Assembly (NCBI RefSeq): GCF_009905375.1 | Contig: NC_133648.1 | Location: 90,398,631-90,462,630, forward strand | DNA: 64,000 nucleotides | Source of the DNA: Apium graveolens | Lineage: Eukaryota > Streptophyta > Magnoliopsida > Apiales > Apiaceae | Reading direction: 5' to 3' | In this document: one piece after another, positions 34,613-47,101 of the stretch | How positions within the stretch are numbered: position 1 is the stretch's first letter | Layout: each line of letters begins with the position of its first letter | The notes under the pieces: generated by a model | Told to the model about the DNA's origin: nothing | The model's database searches: none | Seen by the model: the letters and a program-made list of their open reading frames with translations, nothing else | Made by a program: the position numbers and the translations under genes

Positions 34613-34854
34613 TGATAAGTGGCATTTTATACCACTTAGAGCGTCTCATAAAGGCTTGAATTGGTATCTTGAACTCGAGTATTTTGTGTATTTGACGCAT
34701 TTTTGAGTGTTTTTTGCATTTCTGGGTATAACTTGCTTAGATAGGTGGATTTCATCAAAATAAGCTTAAGGAAGTGCTTGGGATCAGTCTAGGGATGATG
34801 AGCGAAGAAATCAGCAAAAACAAAAGCAAACCAAAGATTTTTCCAGAAAGGTTG

Positions 34855-34914
34855 CAGGCGCCCGCCTGATGGGAGCAGGCGACCGCCTGATGGGAGGATG
34901 CAGGCGGCCGCCTG
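34855..34914 (+). repeat. Three GC-rich palindromes in the Athila solo LTR
   Basis: CAGGCG-CC-CGCCTG (34855-34868), CAGGCG-AC-CGCCTG (34876-34889) and CAGGCG-GC-CGCCTG (34901-34914) have identical 6-base arms. They sit 77-136 bases upstream of the TATA box at 34991. Decayed versions occur in the LTR at 24601-24690 and near 31666-31747. Confidence 0.9.
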
Positions 34915-34990
34915 TGTACGGAAAATTAGAATCTAGATTTTATAATTCGAGTACGATTGGGCTTCTGTTGATGCTGATTCTTTTGGGTTA

Positions 34991-34999
34991 TTATATAAA
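34991..34999 (+). promoter_or_regulatory. TATA box in the Athila solo LTR
   Basis: TTATATAAA, same context as in the LTR at 24528-24535. Transcription would run to the right and enter the copia insertion at 35191. Confidence 0.6.
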
Positions 35000-35190
35000 C
35001 CTTATGGGAAGATGTTTTCTTTATCGAGAGCGAAGGCAAGAAGATCGAGAAGACCGTTTTAGCACGCAACAACGAAGAAGAGGAAGCATACGTTTATCTT
35101 GTGATTCTTTTAATTCATTGTAACAGTGGATGCTAGTTTTCTTTATGCTTTGAACCTTAATACTCTTGTGACGTACTTCATTATTTATTA

Positions 35191-35808
35191 TGTTAGGTCA
35201 CACACACTGTAGAAGGGGGTTGAATACAGTGTTTACTACAATCAAATCGAATATAAGAACTCAAGTAACAAAACACGGATTTTATTTAACACAATAAACT
35301 CTATTACAAAGAACTGTTCTCTCTCAGTGATGAACAAATTATCACGAGAGCTGCTAGGGTTACAATGAATAATAAAACTCGATTATAATAACACCTATAG
35401 TGTAAACCCTATGTCTGTGTTTATATACTATATAGTTACAAGATAATCTTCTAATTGATATCGAATACAATTCTGCTTCCTAATATATATCAATCAGTTA
35501 TCTTTTCTTTTAAGTATTCTATTCCTCATAGAATTCTTCTCCATGCATATCTCTTATTATGTTTGTCTTGATCTTCTTTCCTTTCAATCAGCCGCCTTCC
35601 TTATCTAAACGTCTCCTTAAGTCCTAATATTATCTCCTGATAAATATCTCCTAATAACTTAAGTTCTGACAACTTAAGTTCTGATATCTTAAGTCCTGAC
35701 TTCAGTATAAGTACTAATTTCCAGTTAAGTACTGATTTGTCCTGTTAAGTAAGATCTGAAAACTAAACACAAATCATATTAGACATGACATCACAAATAT
35801 ATCTAACA
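35191..35808 (-). repeat. 3' LTR of copia element 2
   Basis: 618 bases, matching 47102-47719. The coding-strand 5' part is a run of degenerate units related to AAGTTCTGAT / CTTAAGTCCTGA (plus-strand 35610-35760). Confidence 0.94.
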
Positions 35809-35820
35809 ATCTCCCCCAAC
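35809..35820 (-). other. Polypurine tract of copia element 2
   Basis: Coding-strand GTTGGGGGAGAT directly precedes the 3' LTR, very like that of copia element 1 (AATAGGGGGAGAT). Confidence 0.75.
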
Positions 35821-36012
35821 TTGTAAATTAGCATAATATACAAGTTTAACAGATATTTGATGATGTCAAAAACATTAAGTACAAATGCATGAGAATTTGA
35901 CTAGATAACTACAACTTACAGTCCTTATAGCTTTACCATCCTTAAGGTCTGATAACAACTTAAGTCTGTATACACTTCAGAATTTAAGCAGTTGTAGATC
36001 TTTGACTTGGCT

Positions 36013-39000
36013 TCAATTTCTGATTTCTTTGATGTCAGGAGTTGTTCTGAGATAGTTCTTCAACAAACATCTCTCAGCATATTCAAGTTCATTGACCATC
36101 CTCCTTTTAGCATTCTTCAATTCAACTGTATCTTCACCAATTTGAAATATAGCAGCCCTGAGATCATTTATTTTAGCTTTCCTTATATCCTGATCTAGTC
36201 TGATGATATAGGCTTTATTAGACTCTGGATTGAATTCAAGTCCCTTAATACCAGAAAATGTAGTGATGATTTTAGCAATATTAGGCTTCATTTTAAAATT
36301 TTCTCCACTGTGAGATCTGTACTTGGGACAATATGGGCTGTCAGACTTTACAGAATAAAGCTTCTTCTGTCTTTGAATATTTGATTTTAAACACCCTGTA
36401 GCACCATCTGTTGATCTGTTTTTAACTTGAAGCAGAAATAGAACATGTTCCAATTCTTCAAATACTTCAATGAAATTGCATTCTCCCTGATCTGGTATAC
36501 CCTCCCACCTGTCATAAAGTATAACATGATATCTTTTTTCAAAATAGAATGGTAAACCATTTGTACAGATTCAAGTTGATTCAATCTCTCAGGAGTTGCT
36601 CCTACACCTGGTTCACTTAAGGAAGTTGGATCATTGGTAGTATTGCTTACTCTCTTCTCTTTTGAACTACCCAATCCAGATTTGTCTCTTGCTTCCTTTC
36701 CTGTAACAACTCTTGCTTCAAAACCACTTGATATAGTCTTTAAAGTTTGAGTCTGTTGAGCTTTGGTGAATCCTGGTAGTAGCATCTTTGTAGGTTTAAC
36801 ATGAGCAATGTCAGAGGTTTCCTTTTCCTTATCTTCTAATACCAAGCCAACTTGAGCTATGTCAGAGGTTGCTTGCTTCACTGTCATATCAGAACTTACT
36901 ACATCTTGACTCTGATCAACTTGAGCCATGTCAGAGGTTGGTTGAGAAATCTTCCTTTTCATCAGAGTACGACTAGCATCTTTTTCAAATATTTCTTCAT
37001 CCATGACTGGCACATATACTTTTACAGGTTCATCAACTTTTTCTTTGCCCTTGGATCTTGGATCTACCTCCACTTGTGATTTGGCTTTGGTTGCCTCAGA
37101 ATTTGTCCTTTCCTTAATCACAATACCCTTAGGTTTTGGAAGTTTCTTTTCAATAACTGAAGCTTTAGATTTTGAGTTGACTTTTTATGCTTTAAGTCTA
37201 GCTTCCTCTTCCTTTAGACTTTCAAAGTCCATTCCAGGATTTTCTTTAAGAAATAATCTCCTTGAAATTTCTTCATCAAGTTCCAGATGTTCACTAGAAC
37301 TTATCCTTTTACCGGTATCTGAACTTATTCTTCTCCCAGTATCAGAACTTGTTCTTTGTGTAGAAATTTCAGTTGTCTTTGATGAAGATCCTTTAACTTG
37401 ACCATGACCTCTACCCATTCAAGACTTTCCCTGGTCATCATTTCCATCATCCTTACCCTTCAGTGATTGAGTAGATTTGTATTTGGACTTAATTACTTTC
37501 TCCCCCTTTTTGGCATCAGCAGGTAAAAGAAGAGAGACAAGCAATTCCACTGAGGATTGGATCTCATTGAGTTGAGTTTAATGAGAAGCTTGATTCTTTA
37601 GAATTTCATCAATCTGAGCTTATTGCTTCTCCTGGGTTTTTTCAATATACCTAATTCTGTCAAAGGCTGGCTTGAAAAATCTGTTCTTTTCCAATTTTAC
37701 ATTCATATCTTGCTGGATCAGAGATTCTTGAATTTTATTCACCTTGTCATGAGTTATTGAGTGTTGACCTTGAAGGTGCCTAGTACTCATTGCAGTAACT
37801 CTCAGCCGTGCCTTGAAATCATCATTTATCAGCATTTCATCAGCTTTGGCAAGGTGCTCAGCAAATATTTTTTCAGTAGGAACAAAACCAACTGAGTTCC
37901 ATTCCTAAGTCCACTCCTGTCCTCTAGGAGTTTCACTCCGAGATACTGGTACATCCTCTCTAACAAACTTCTTTATCAAATCAGCTTTGCATGGAGCTTG
38001 ATGAGGTGCATGTCCTGATGGACTAGCTGCATCAGCATCTACATTTACAGCAACTTCACCAGTAAGTTCAGCATTATCAGCATCAAAACTTACAAAGCCT
38101 GCAGTATCAGCATCCTCTGATAGAATAACAGTATGTGAGGCTATAGAGGCTTCAACATCATCCTCTAAGTTCTGATCTGCATCTAAGTTCTGATCAACAG
38201 CCAAATCTTGATGCCCACCTTCAATCTAATCTTCATCATCTCGATTCAGAACTGGTGTAGTTGGAATATCTTCATTGAAATCAGCATCTAGAATTGGTGT
38301 TGTTGGTGGAGTGAGTTGAGTTGGTGGAGCTTCTAAGTACAGAACCTCAGGCACAATCAAGTTATGAATATCAATTTCAGCACTTGTACTTGGGTCTTCA
38401 GTATGTACTGGATCAATTACAGGAGACACAGGAGGTGTAGACACTGTCTCTGGAATATCCTCTTGTTCTTGACTAGGAGACTTGTGTGCTGATTCAGCAG
38501 TAGGATGTAATTCAATTACTATAGGTTCTGTTGGGATCAGAGATTCCTGACCCCCTTCCTTAGCTGCTGCTTCCAGAGTTTCTTCAGAGTGTGATGAAAC
38601 ACTTACAGCCCTCATGGCTCTTTGCTTTTTAAGTCGCTTTGCAGAATTATAGACTTTGGGAGCTTCATCATCAGAATTTAGCTTTCTAAGCCTTTTGAGG
38701 GGCCTAGAACTCCCAGTTTCAGTATTTTTCTGAGAAGAGATCTTCTCAGCTTCTACAACAATAGGTTCTGATATTGGAACCTGTTCCTCATTGTCTGACT
38801 CATCTCTCAGAATAATTCTCCTTCTCTTCTGTTGAGATTGAGGTACTATCTTAGTCCTCTGGGGTTTGGAAGATGAAGGCTTCACAGGATGTGCTGAAGG
38901 TTGAGGTTGAGATGACTGTGATGATTTGAAATATGTTCTGATGGAGGGTTGAGTAGGTTGAGGTTGAGAAGTTTGAGGTTGGTGAGAGATGGTAGGTTCT

Positions 39001-39869
39001 GATGGCTGTTGAGTTGGCTGTGATGTGTTGGTGGGTTAGACATCAGGGTAAACAGATGTGTATGTTTGTGGATCAGCATTTACCAGAATATGTTTTACTA
39101 ACTGAGAAATCTGTAAGGGTCTCTGCACTTGTTTCTTAATGTCAGCATTTAACAACTCATTAAAGGCCCTTTTTGCAAGCTTAAAGGGTGGAATTAAATT
39201 ACTGGTAGGTTGGGGTTCATCAGCACAACAAAATGTATATATAAGCTGACAGAATCTAGCAAAGTATATTACATTCCTATCCTCTGTCATCCTATACCCT
39301 ATGAAACCTAGCACATCACTTGCAAAATCAAAATGAGTTTGATGAATAAGGGCATACCCGATTTGCTGACTCATGATGGAAATAACATCAAAGTTGGAGC
39401 ATTTATTGGTGAATGCCTTAGTGATACAATCAAAGAAATAGCTCCATTCCTTTATGATATTTGCTCTTTTTAGTTGACCCAGCTTTCCCAAACTTTTCTC
39501 ATAGCCCAAACTAGCCATAAGCTGCTGTAAGACAGGATCCTCCACTGTTGAGAATGTGCAACCTTCAGGTAAGTGGAGAGCTTTACGAACTGCTCCAGGA
39601 GTAACCACATGCTCGACATCTCCTGATGTGAAAACAATGCATGGAGTACTAGTAGCACCACCATCATCAAAAAGCCCAGTTCGCCAAAATGTCAGCACTT
39701 GTTGGCTTGAAATAGTTTGAGGTTGGGTCAAAGCATACCCAATCTCACTATAAGCTAATAAATCTTGTACAAAGTGCAAATCTGATGGAGTTTCAGCCTT
39801 GGTTAGGATTGCAGCATAATTATTTGGGACAAACTTGGCTCCATCAACAATTCAATCCTTGGGTGCCAT
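36013..39869 (-). pseudogene. Large third ORF downstream of pol, copia element 2
   Basis: Starts at ATG 39869 (MAPKD, then TGA) and stays in one frame to about 36390, interrupted by stops (39852, 39036, 38226, 37905, 37620, 37185). A frameshift near 36390-36450 leads to the C-terminal part ending at 36013. The N-terminal ~280 residues (VLTFWRTGLF, IIKEWSYFFDCI, CSNFDVIS, YFARFCQLI) align with the third ORF of copia element 1. Next come a long Pro/Ser/Thr/Glu-rich low-complexity region with KRLRKL- and KRLKKQ-type basic clusters, a Lys/Gln/Glu-rich region and a charged C-terminus. No membrane protein features are seen. Size is about 1,285 codons. Function unknown. Confidence 0.7.
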
Positions 39870-41366
39870 CAGAAATAAGTGAGAATTTAGAGTGCCTGTA
39901 AGGTGTTTGAGAACATGTTTGTTAAGAAAAACCGTCAGAAAATGTGAGAGAGAATAAGAAAAGAGAGAGAGTAGAATAAAAATGAAAATAAAAGATTTTA
40001 AAATCTTTTATCTCTTTTACTTAGACACCCCACGTGACAACAGTTAATAAGAAGTGGAATAGACCTTTACACCTGTCAGGCATGCAGCAGTTAAGGCAAA
40101 AGTTAATGGGCACGGTAAATAAGTAATAATTACATTGCACGTTCAGTTTTGAAAAAAAACTGTTCCCACTTAACAAATAATTATTACTGCTTTATCTCAC
40201 ATAACCAATATTTTGTAAAAATATGACCGTTCAAGTAATGACAAAAAATAAACCAAGTAAATAAATACTGCCACGTCAGCATCAGAACTTGATTATTATC
40301 AGGATTTAAAAGTCATCAGAATCTGGCTCCTTAACTCGAAAAGTGAATGTTTATTCCTGTAATTCTTTACACAAATACTGATATGGGTACATCAGAACTT
40401 AATCATCAGAACTTCCATCAGTACTTGTCCTCATAATTTATGCAACTGACACTTAAACTGTTCATCCAAAATAACATTTATCACCAAAATAATTTTCATC
40501 ATTCATATGGAGTGTAAGTGTGTGCAATAAGCTAAATATCAGACAAAGAGTAAAGTCTGATTCACTTTAGTACATCTTAGAAATAAGGGATAACTAAGAA
40601 CTTTACTTAAAATCTGTCATTACTCTAAGGTCTACTATATAATGAGTTCATGCATGAGTCCACCTCAGCTGTTTTGTGCTCATTTTATGCATCTTTTGAA
40701 ATTCCTTTTTACAGTGGCTTCTCAGTGTAAGTGAGTCACAACTGCTTATCAGAATTTATGCTATGATCAGAGTATTTCTCCAGTAATCAGAGAATGTGAA
40801 AAGTCACCAAGAAAATTTTATGTTGCTTTTCTAATACATATTACTTAATACCAGCAATGCACTTGGGTCTTCCCTTCCACATATATTTTCTTTAGATCTC
40901 AAAGGAGTACCTGATATTTCTTTTCTTTTCTTTTTCTTTTGACAAGTGAGGCTTATCAGCACTTAGTACATCCATCAGATTTACTAACATCAGAACTTAA
41001 CAGATAAGAAGCACTATTCTAGTTTTTGACTTAGTAATAAGATACACAAAGTAAACTTTGACCAAACTCAATATCAGAATTTGCTTGTGTTAAAAGATTT
41101 CCACATAAACAATTACTTTAAATATGGGATTTTTAGTAATTTAAAGACTACTAGGTCAACATTTAGCACAGTAATCCTCATTGGATTGAATAGTCACAGA
41201 AACATTCATATCACTATCAAAGTTTAGAAATTCACATCAAACAACAATCATCACTTAGAAAATTTCAATTTAAGCACAAAATACACAAAGATAGTAATAT
41301 CTGTAAATACTGATCATAAGGTCTGATGTATCTGAACATAAACTAAGCAGATTTAGAGAAAGAACC
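39870..41366 (-). other. Non-coding spacer between third ORF and pol of copia element 2
   Basis: About 1.5 kb without a credible ORF. It contains a perfect 22-base palindrome (39989-40010, arms TAAAAGATTTT), a G-box CACGTG (40031-40036) and several copies of ATCAGAACTT (near 40268, 40395, 40410 and 40990). The stretch before the third ORF is CT-rich on the coding strand and contains CACCTTACAG, a plausible 3' splice site, so the ORF may be made from a spliced or separate transcript (inference). Confidence 0.55.
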
Positions 41367-44300
41367 TTAAACCATTCCAAGTTCATTTACCAATCTTGTA
41401 AAAGTAGCTTCACATAGTGGTTTTGTGAAGATATATGCTAGTTGTTGATCTGTTGGAACAAAATGCAATTCCACTGTACCTTCATCCACATGTTCCCTTA
41501 TGAAGTGGTACCTAATGCTGATGTGTTTTATCATTGAGTATTGAACTGGATTACCTGTCATAACAATAGAACTTTGATTATCACAGTAAATAGGAATTTT
41601 TAAATATGTTAACCCATAATCCAGTAACTGATTCTTCATCCAAAGAATCTATGCACAATAGCTTCCTGCAGCAATGTACTCTGCTTCTGCAGTTGATGTG
41701 GAAATTGACTTTTATTTCTTGCTCAACCAAGAAACCAATCTGCCTCCAAGAAATTGGCAGCTTCCACTTGTGCTTTTCCTGTCAATTTTGCATCCTGTAA
41801 AATCTGCATCTGATTAACCAATTAGCTTAAAGTCTGATTCTCTAGGACACCACAATCCCAGATCAGCTGTACCCTTAAGGTACTTGAATTTTTTTTTCAC
41901 AGCTGTTAAGTGAGGTTCTCTTGGATCTGCTTGAAATCTTGCACAAAGACAGGTAGCATACATGATATCAGGTCTACTTGCAGTTAGATAGAGTGGTGAG
42001 CCAATCATACCTCTGTAATCAATAATATCTACTGATGTTCCAGTATCTTTATCCAATTTTGTTGCAGTGGCCATATGAGTGGATGCACTTGAACAATCTT
42101 GCATTCCAAATTTCTTCAACAAATTTATGGTGTACTTAGATTGACAAATAAAAGTTCCTTCTTCATTCTGCTTGACTTGAAGGCCCAGAAAATAGCTAAG
42201 TTCTCCCATCATACTCATTTAATATCTTGACTGCATTAGCTTGACAAACCTTATATAAAGTCTGTCATTTGTAGAACCAAAAATGATATCATCAACATAT
42301 ATCTGCACCAAAAGTAATTCCTTTCCATGGTTGAGATAAAACAATGTTTTGTCAATAGTCTCTCTGTTAAATCCACTTTCCAGAATAAACTGAGCTAATG
42401 TCTCGTACCATGCTCTTGGAGTTTGCTTAAGGCCATAAAGTGCTTTATCAAGTCTGTAGACATGATGAGGAAATTTTGAATCTACAAAACCTGGAGGTTG
42501 TTCAACATATACTTCTTCTTCTAATTCTCCATTAAGAAAAGCACTTTTTACATCCATTTGAAAGACTGTAAACTTTTTATGAGCAGCATAAGCCAAAAAT
42601 ATCCTTATGGCTTCCAATCTAGCAACTGGTGCAAATGTTTCATCATAATCAATTCTCTCCTATTGAAAATATCCTTTTGCAACCAGCCTTGCTTTATTCC
42701 TTGTAATTATGCCATCACTATCAGTTTTTTTTCTGAACACCCACTTTGTACCGACAACAGATCTGTTCTTTGGTCTTGGCACTAGGGTCCAGACTTTATT
42801 TCTTTCAAATTCATTTAACTCTACCTGCATTGCTTGCACCCAATCAGCATCTTAAAGAGCTTCTTCCACTTTCTTTGGTTCAGTTTGAGAAAGAAAAGAG
42901 TGATAGGGACATTCATTTGATGTTGCTGTTCTAGTTCTTATACCTGCTTCAGGATCTCCAATAATCAAGTCAGGTTTATGTGCTTTAGTCTACTTCCTTG
43001 CAGATGGAAGGTTATCTCTAGAACTGGATGCTCCCCCATGATCCATGCTGTCTCCATCAACATTTTCTGATGCTCCCCCTGAAATTATGCTCTCTGAGTT
43101 GGATCCTTCAGAATTTGAGTTTCCAGAATTATCAGAACTTGGCTCATCAGAATTTGATGAATCAGAACTTGAAGAGCCTGTTCTAGATTCTGATGCTTCT
43201 TGAGATGTGGTTGGATCTTCTATATGCCCCCCTGCACATGTGCATTTTCCTTTGTATAGTCACCACAGTTTCAATAACATCAGAGTTTAACCCATTAGAG
43301 TTTGCAGTATCAAGATTTAGACTGTCAGGATTTAGACTATCAGGATTTACAGAATCAGAATTTAAAACTTCATTCTCAAATCTCAGCTGATCATGATCAT
43401 TGAAATCTTCAAGTCCAGTAATCTTCTTATCATCAAAAGAGATATTGATAGATTCCATGACAGCCCTTGTTTTTTAAATTGTAGATTCTGAAGGTTTTTA
43501 TGGAAAGTGGATATCCAACAAAAATTCCTTCATAAGCTTTTAGATCAAATTTGGATAGCTGTTCAGGATGAGTCTTAAGAACAAAACACTTGCATCCAAA
43601 TACATGAAAATACTTCAGATTTGGCTTCTTTTTCTTCACCATCTCATATGGTGTTTTTCCATGCTTGTTGATAAGTGTTGCATTCTAAGTAAAATAAGCA
43701 GTCTGCACAGCTTCAGCCCAAACATAGGTTGGTAACTTTACTTCATCAAGCATAGTTCGTGTAGCTTCAATAAGAGTTCTATTCTTTCTTTCAACAACTC
43801 CATTTTGCTGTGGAGTTCCAGGAGCAGAAAATTCCTGCTTGATTTCATGGTCTTTGCAGAACTCTTCCATTATCAAATTCTTGAACTCAGTGCCATTATC
43901 ACTTCTTATGATTTTCACGGAGTCTTTGACCAATTTATCCAGTTGTTTGACATGATCAATCAAGATAGATGCAATTTCACTTTTTGTGTGCAAGAAATAC
44001 ACCCATGTGTATCTGGTGAACTCATCCACTATGACCATATCATATTTCTTCTTTGCAATAAACATGACATTCACTGGACCAAATAGATCAACATGTAGTA
44101 GGTGATAAGGCTCAAGAATTGAAGATTCAGTCTTGCTCTTGAATGAAGATTTTCTTTGTTTTGCCTTTTGACAGAAATCACAAAGGCCATAAGGAGCAAA
44201 TACTGATTTTGGCAATCCTCTCACAAGATCTTTCTTGACTAGTTCATTTATATTATTGAAATTTAAATGAGAGAGTTTCTTGTACCAATTCCAGCTTTCT

Positions 44301-44707
44301 TCAATTGATGCTCTACTTAAGAGACAGATTGCAGAACCATCAGTACTTGTTGAAAGTTTGGCTTCATAAATGTTACCATGCCTGTATCCTTTCAGAACAA
44401 CTTTACCTGTAGATTTTCTTACAACTTCACAATATTCTTCAAAGAAATCTACATGATAACCTCTGTCACAGATTTGACTAACACTCAGCAAATTATGTTT
44501 AAGTCCTGAGACTAGAGCTACTTTTTCAATGATGACATTCCCAAGATTGATATTTCCATATCCTAGAGTTTTTCCCATGTTGCCATCTCTATAAGAAACA
44601 CTTGGGCCAGCTTTCTCCACAAAGTCTGATAGCAGGGCTTTATTTCCAGTCATATGTCCTGAACATCCACTGTCCAGAACTAGGATGTTCTTCCTGTTGC
44701 CCTGCAA
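41367..44707 (-). pseudogene. copia element 2 pol: protease, integrase, RT, RNase H
   Basis: Starts in the frame of gag. Protease active site LDSGCSGHMTGN (intact), GAG-pre-integrase, integrase core with HVDLFGP, RSDNGTEF and NGVVERKNR (DDE kept), a Ser/Asn/Asp-rich linker, RT with [11 protein letters not shown] and YVDD, then RNase H (STAEAEY, CDNQSS). Damage: stop at 43685 (after TAYFT), frameshifts near 43450 and between 43183 and 42660, stops at 42219 (after MQSRY), 41814 and 41640. Catalytic residues survive but the frame does not. Confidence 0.9.
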
Positions 44708-44740
44708 TCACAAAGACCATTAATGATTAGTTTTAAGGAC

Positions 44741-47047
44741 CTAGACTTGCTTCGATCCTTTGGCCTTATTAAGTTTGTTAACATTTGCAGCGGATTTAGC
44801 ATCATAATTTATGTTAACAGTTTTTTTATCAGAATTTGCAATATCAGACTTTGCACCAGAACTTACACTAGAAGGAACAATGCTAACTTTCTTTAAAGAA
44901 GGTTTTATTTGATAATAATCATAGTACAAACTATGATATTCCTTACAAGTATAAATGGAATGCCATAAACTACCACAATGAAAACAAGGATTTTGTGGCT
45001 TATATCTAACAGACTGACTCTTAACTCCTGATTTTGAAGGTAAGGAGTTTATGTTCTTATTCTTCCTGCAAAAAGAAGCCAGATGGTTAGAATTTCCACA
45101 GTTATAACATTTCTTTCTAGGAGCATTAGGAACAGACTTATAATCATTTCTTTTATTCACACCTACCTTTCCATTCCTATTTTTCCTAGGTAGCTTTACC
45201 TTGTTTATATTCTTAACATCTTTCAGCTTATGCTTAAGCTGCTTCTTTGTCATTAAGCATATGTTAACTTCAGTTGGCTTATCCTGTTTTGGTTTGTCAG
45301 AAGTTAATTTCTCTTTAACTTCTGATTTATCAATATCAGACTTTACAGCTACAAACTTAACAGGATTTACCTTTGGCTTTTGTTTAACAACTATATGCTC
45401 AATTTCTACAAGTCCTTTATCATTCTTGTCATCTCCATAACCTAAGCCCTCTTTCCAGTTTCCATTACTTAACAAATTCTAAGTTGTTCTGCCAGAGTTA
45501 GTCCAAGTCCTGATAATCTCTCTTTCCTTTTCTAACTCAGTTTTTAGAGATTCATTAATTTTAAGCACTTCATCTCTAACATAGAAAGCATCATCTCTAT
45601 CTTTCTGAGTTTGATGGAACATAACTAACTCATTTTCTAAATAATCATTCCTCTTTTTATGAGCAAGATTTTCAGAAGTTAATCTTTCACATGTTAAAGT
45701 TTGATATCTATAACTAATGAACATGGTTTTAAGATATCTTCTCAACTCAGTAATATCATCAGTATGAAAGGCATAAGTTGTTTGAGGTACCTTTAGCTCA
45801 GCAGCTTCAGAACTGCTATCAGCATTTGCCATCAAGGCATAGTTCACCTCACTTTCAGAATCCGAAGTGTGTGTCCAGCTTTTCTTCTTTGTGACAAGAG
45901 CCTTGCCTTTGTCACTTTTTCCTTTCTTGCAATCAGGAGATATGTGGCCTTTCTCACCACAGTTGTAGCATTTAAAATTTGAGTAATCTCCTCTGTCAGA
46001 CCTTCCTCCTTTGCCTTCAGATTTTATGAAACCTTTCTTATCAGAATTTGCACCTTTCCTGAAAAACTTCTTTCCCCTTCTGAATTTCCTGTATGTAATC
46101 TTTGTGATTCCTTTCACCATAAGAGCACACAACTTCATCATCTCTTTATCAGGGTCCATCTCAGATAGACTTTCACTTTCTGAATCCTCATCACTATCAG
46201 AACTTGATGACTCAGTATCAGACTTTTTGATGAGAGCCTTTCCTTTGCCTTTCTTTGAGACAACCACTTTAGGGGATTCCTCCTCATCCATAAGAGCAAC
46301 TGTCCTTGACTTTCTCCCATGCCTCTTGCTTCTTTGATCCATCTCAAGTTCATGAGTCTTGAGCATACCATAAATTTCATCAAGAGTAGTTTCATCAAGA
46401 GCATAGTTGTCTCTTATAGTTGTGGCCTTCAAATCCCAACTTTCAGGAAGAGCTAAAAGGAATTTAAGATTAGTATCTTCAAGATCATATTCTTTATCCA
46501 CCAGTGACAGATCATTCAAGAGTTTGACAAATCTATCATATAAACCAGTCAATGACTCATCAAGTTTTGAGTCAAAGTGCTCATACTCTTGAGTGAGTAT
46601 AGTCCTCCTGTTCTTCTTAATTGAATCAGTTCCCTGACATCTTGTCTCCAAGGCATCCCATATCTCCTTTGCAGTCTTGCAGTTAATTACCCTGTTTGAC
46701 ATGACATTATCAATGGCACTGTGCAGCAAATGTCTTACCTTTGCATCCTTTGCAATAGATGAGATATCTTTAGCTGTATATTCACTTTTCTCCTTTGGTA
46801 CAGTCTGTGTTGGATGATCTGCAACTATAACAGAGAGCTTGGTTGGCTTATATGGTCCTTCATTAATTCTGTCAAGGTATTCTGCATCTGTAGCTTCCAT
46901 AAACATAGACATCCTCACCTTCCATATGGGATACTCAAAAGATTTCAGTATGGGAACCCTGATAGTCTCATATCGATTATGGATTTGAGTCTTTGGAGTT
47001 TCTTCAGTTTTGGTGGGCTTGGTTGGAGTTTGTACTTCTTCAGACAT
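44741..47047 (-). pseudogene. copia element 2 gag with three zinc knuckles
   Basis: ATG at 47047 (MSEEVQTPTKPTKTEETPK), a UBN2-type Gag core (IWDALETRCQGT), an acidic Ser/Asp/Glu-rich stretch, zinc knuckle 1 (CYNCGEKGHISPDC) and a coiled-coil-like segment. A single TAG follows at 45479-45481 in place of an expected Gln, then the same frame continues with knuckle 2 (CYNCGNSNHLASFC) and knuckle 3 (CFHCGSLWHSIYTC). All three fit CX2CX4HX4C. It ends at a TAG at 44741-44743 (VWV-type Trp changed) a few codons before the protease. Gag packages element RNA. Confidence 0.9.
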
Positions 47048-47087
47048 GATTGTTTTTGGATCTATACTGTATGTATGTTAACAGATT

Positions 47088-47099
47088 GCTCTAATACCA
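47088..47099 (-). other. Primer binding site of copia element 2
   Basis: TGGTATTAGAGC on the coding strand, two bases inside the 5' LTR. It differs at one base from the initiator tRNA-Met complement TGGTATCAGAGC seen in copia element 1. Confidence 0.85.
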
Positions 47100-47101
47100 C
47101 T

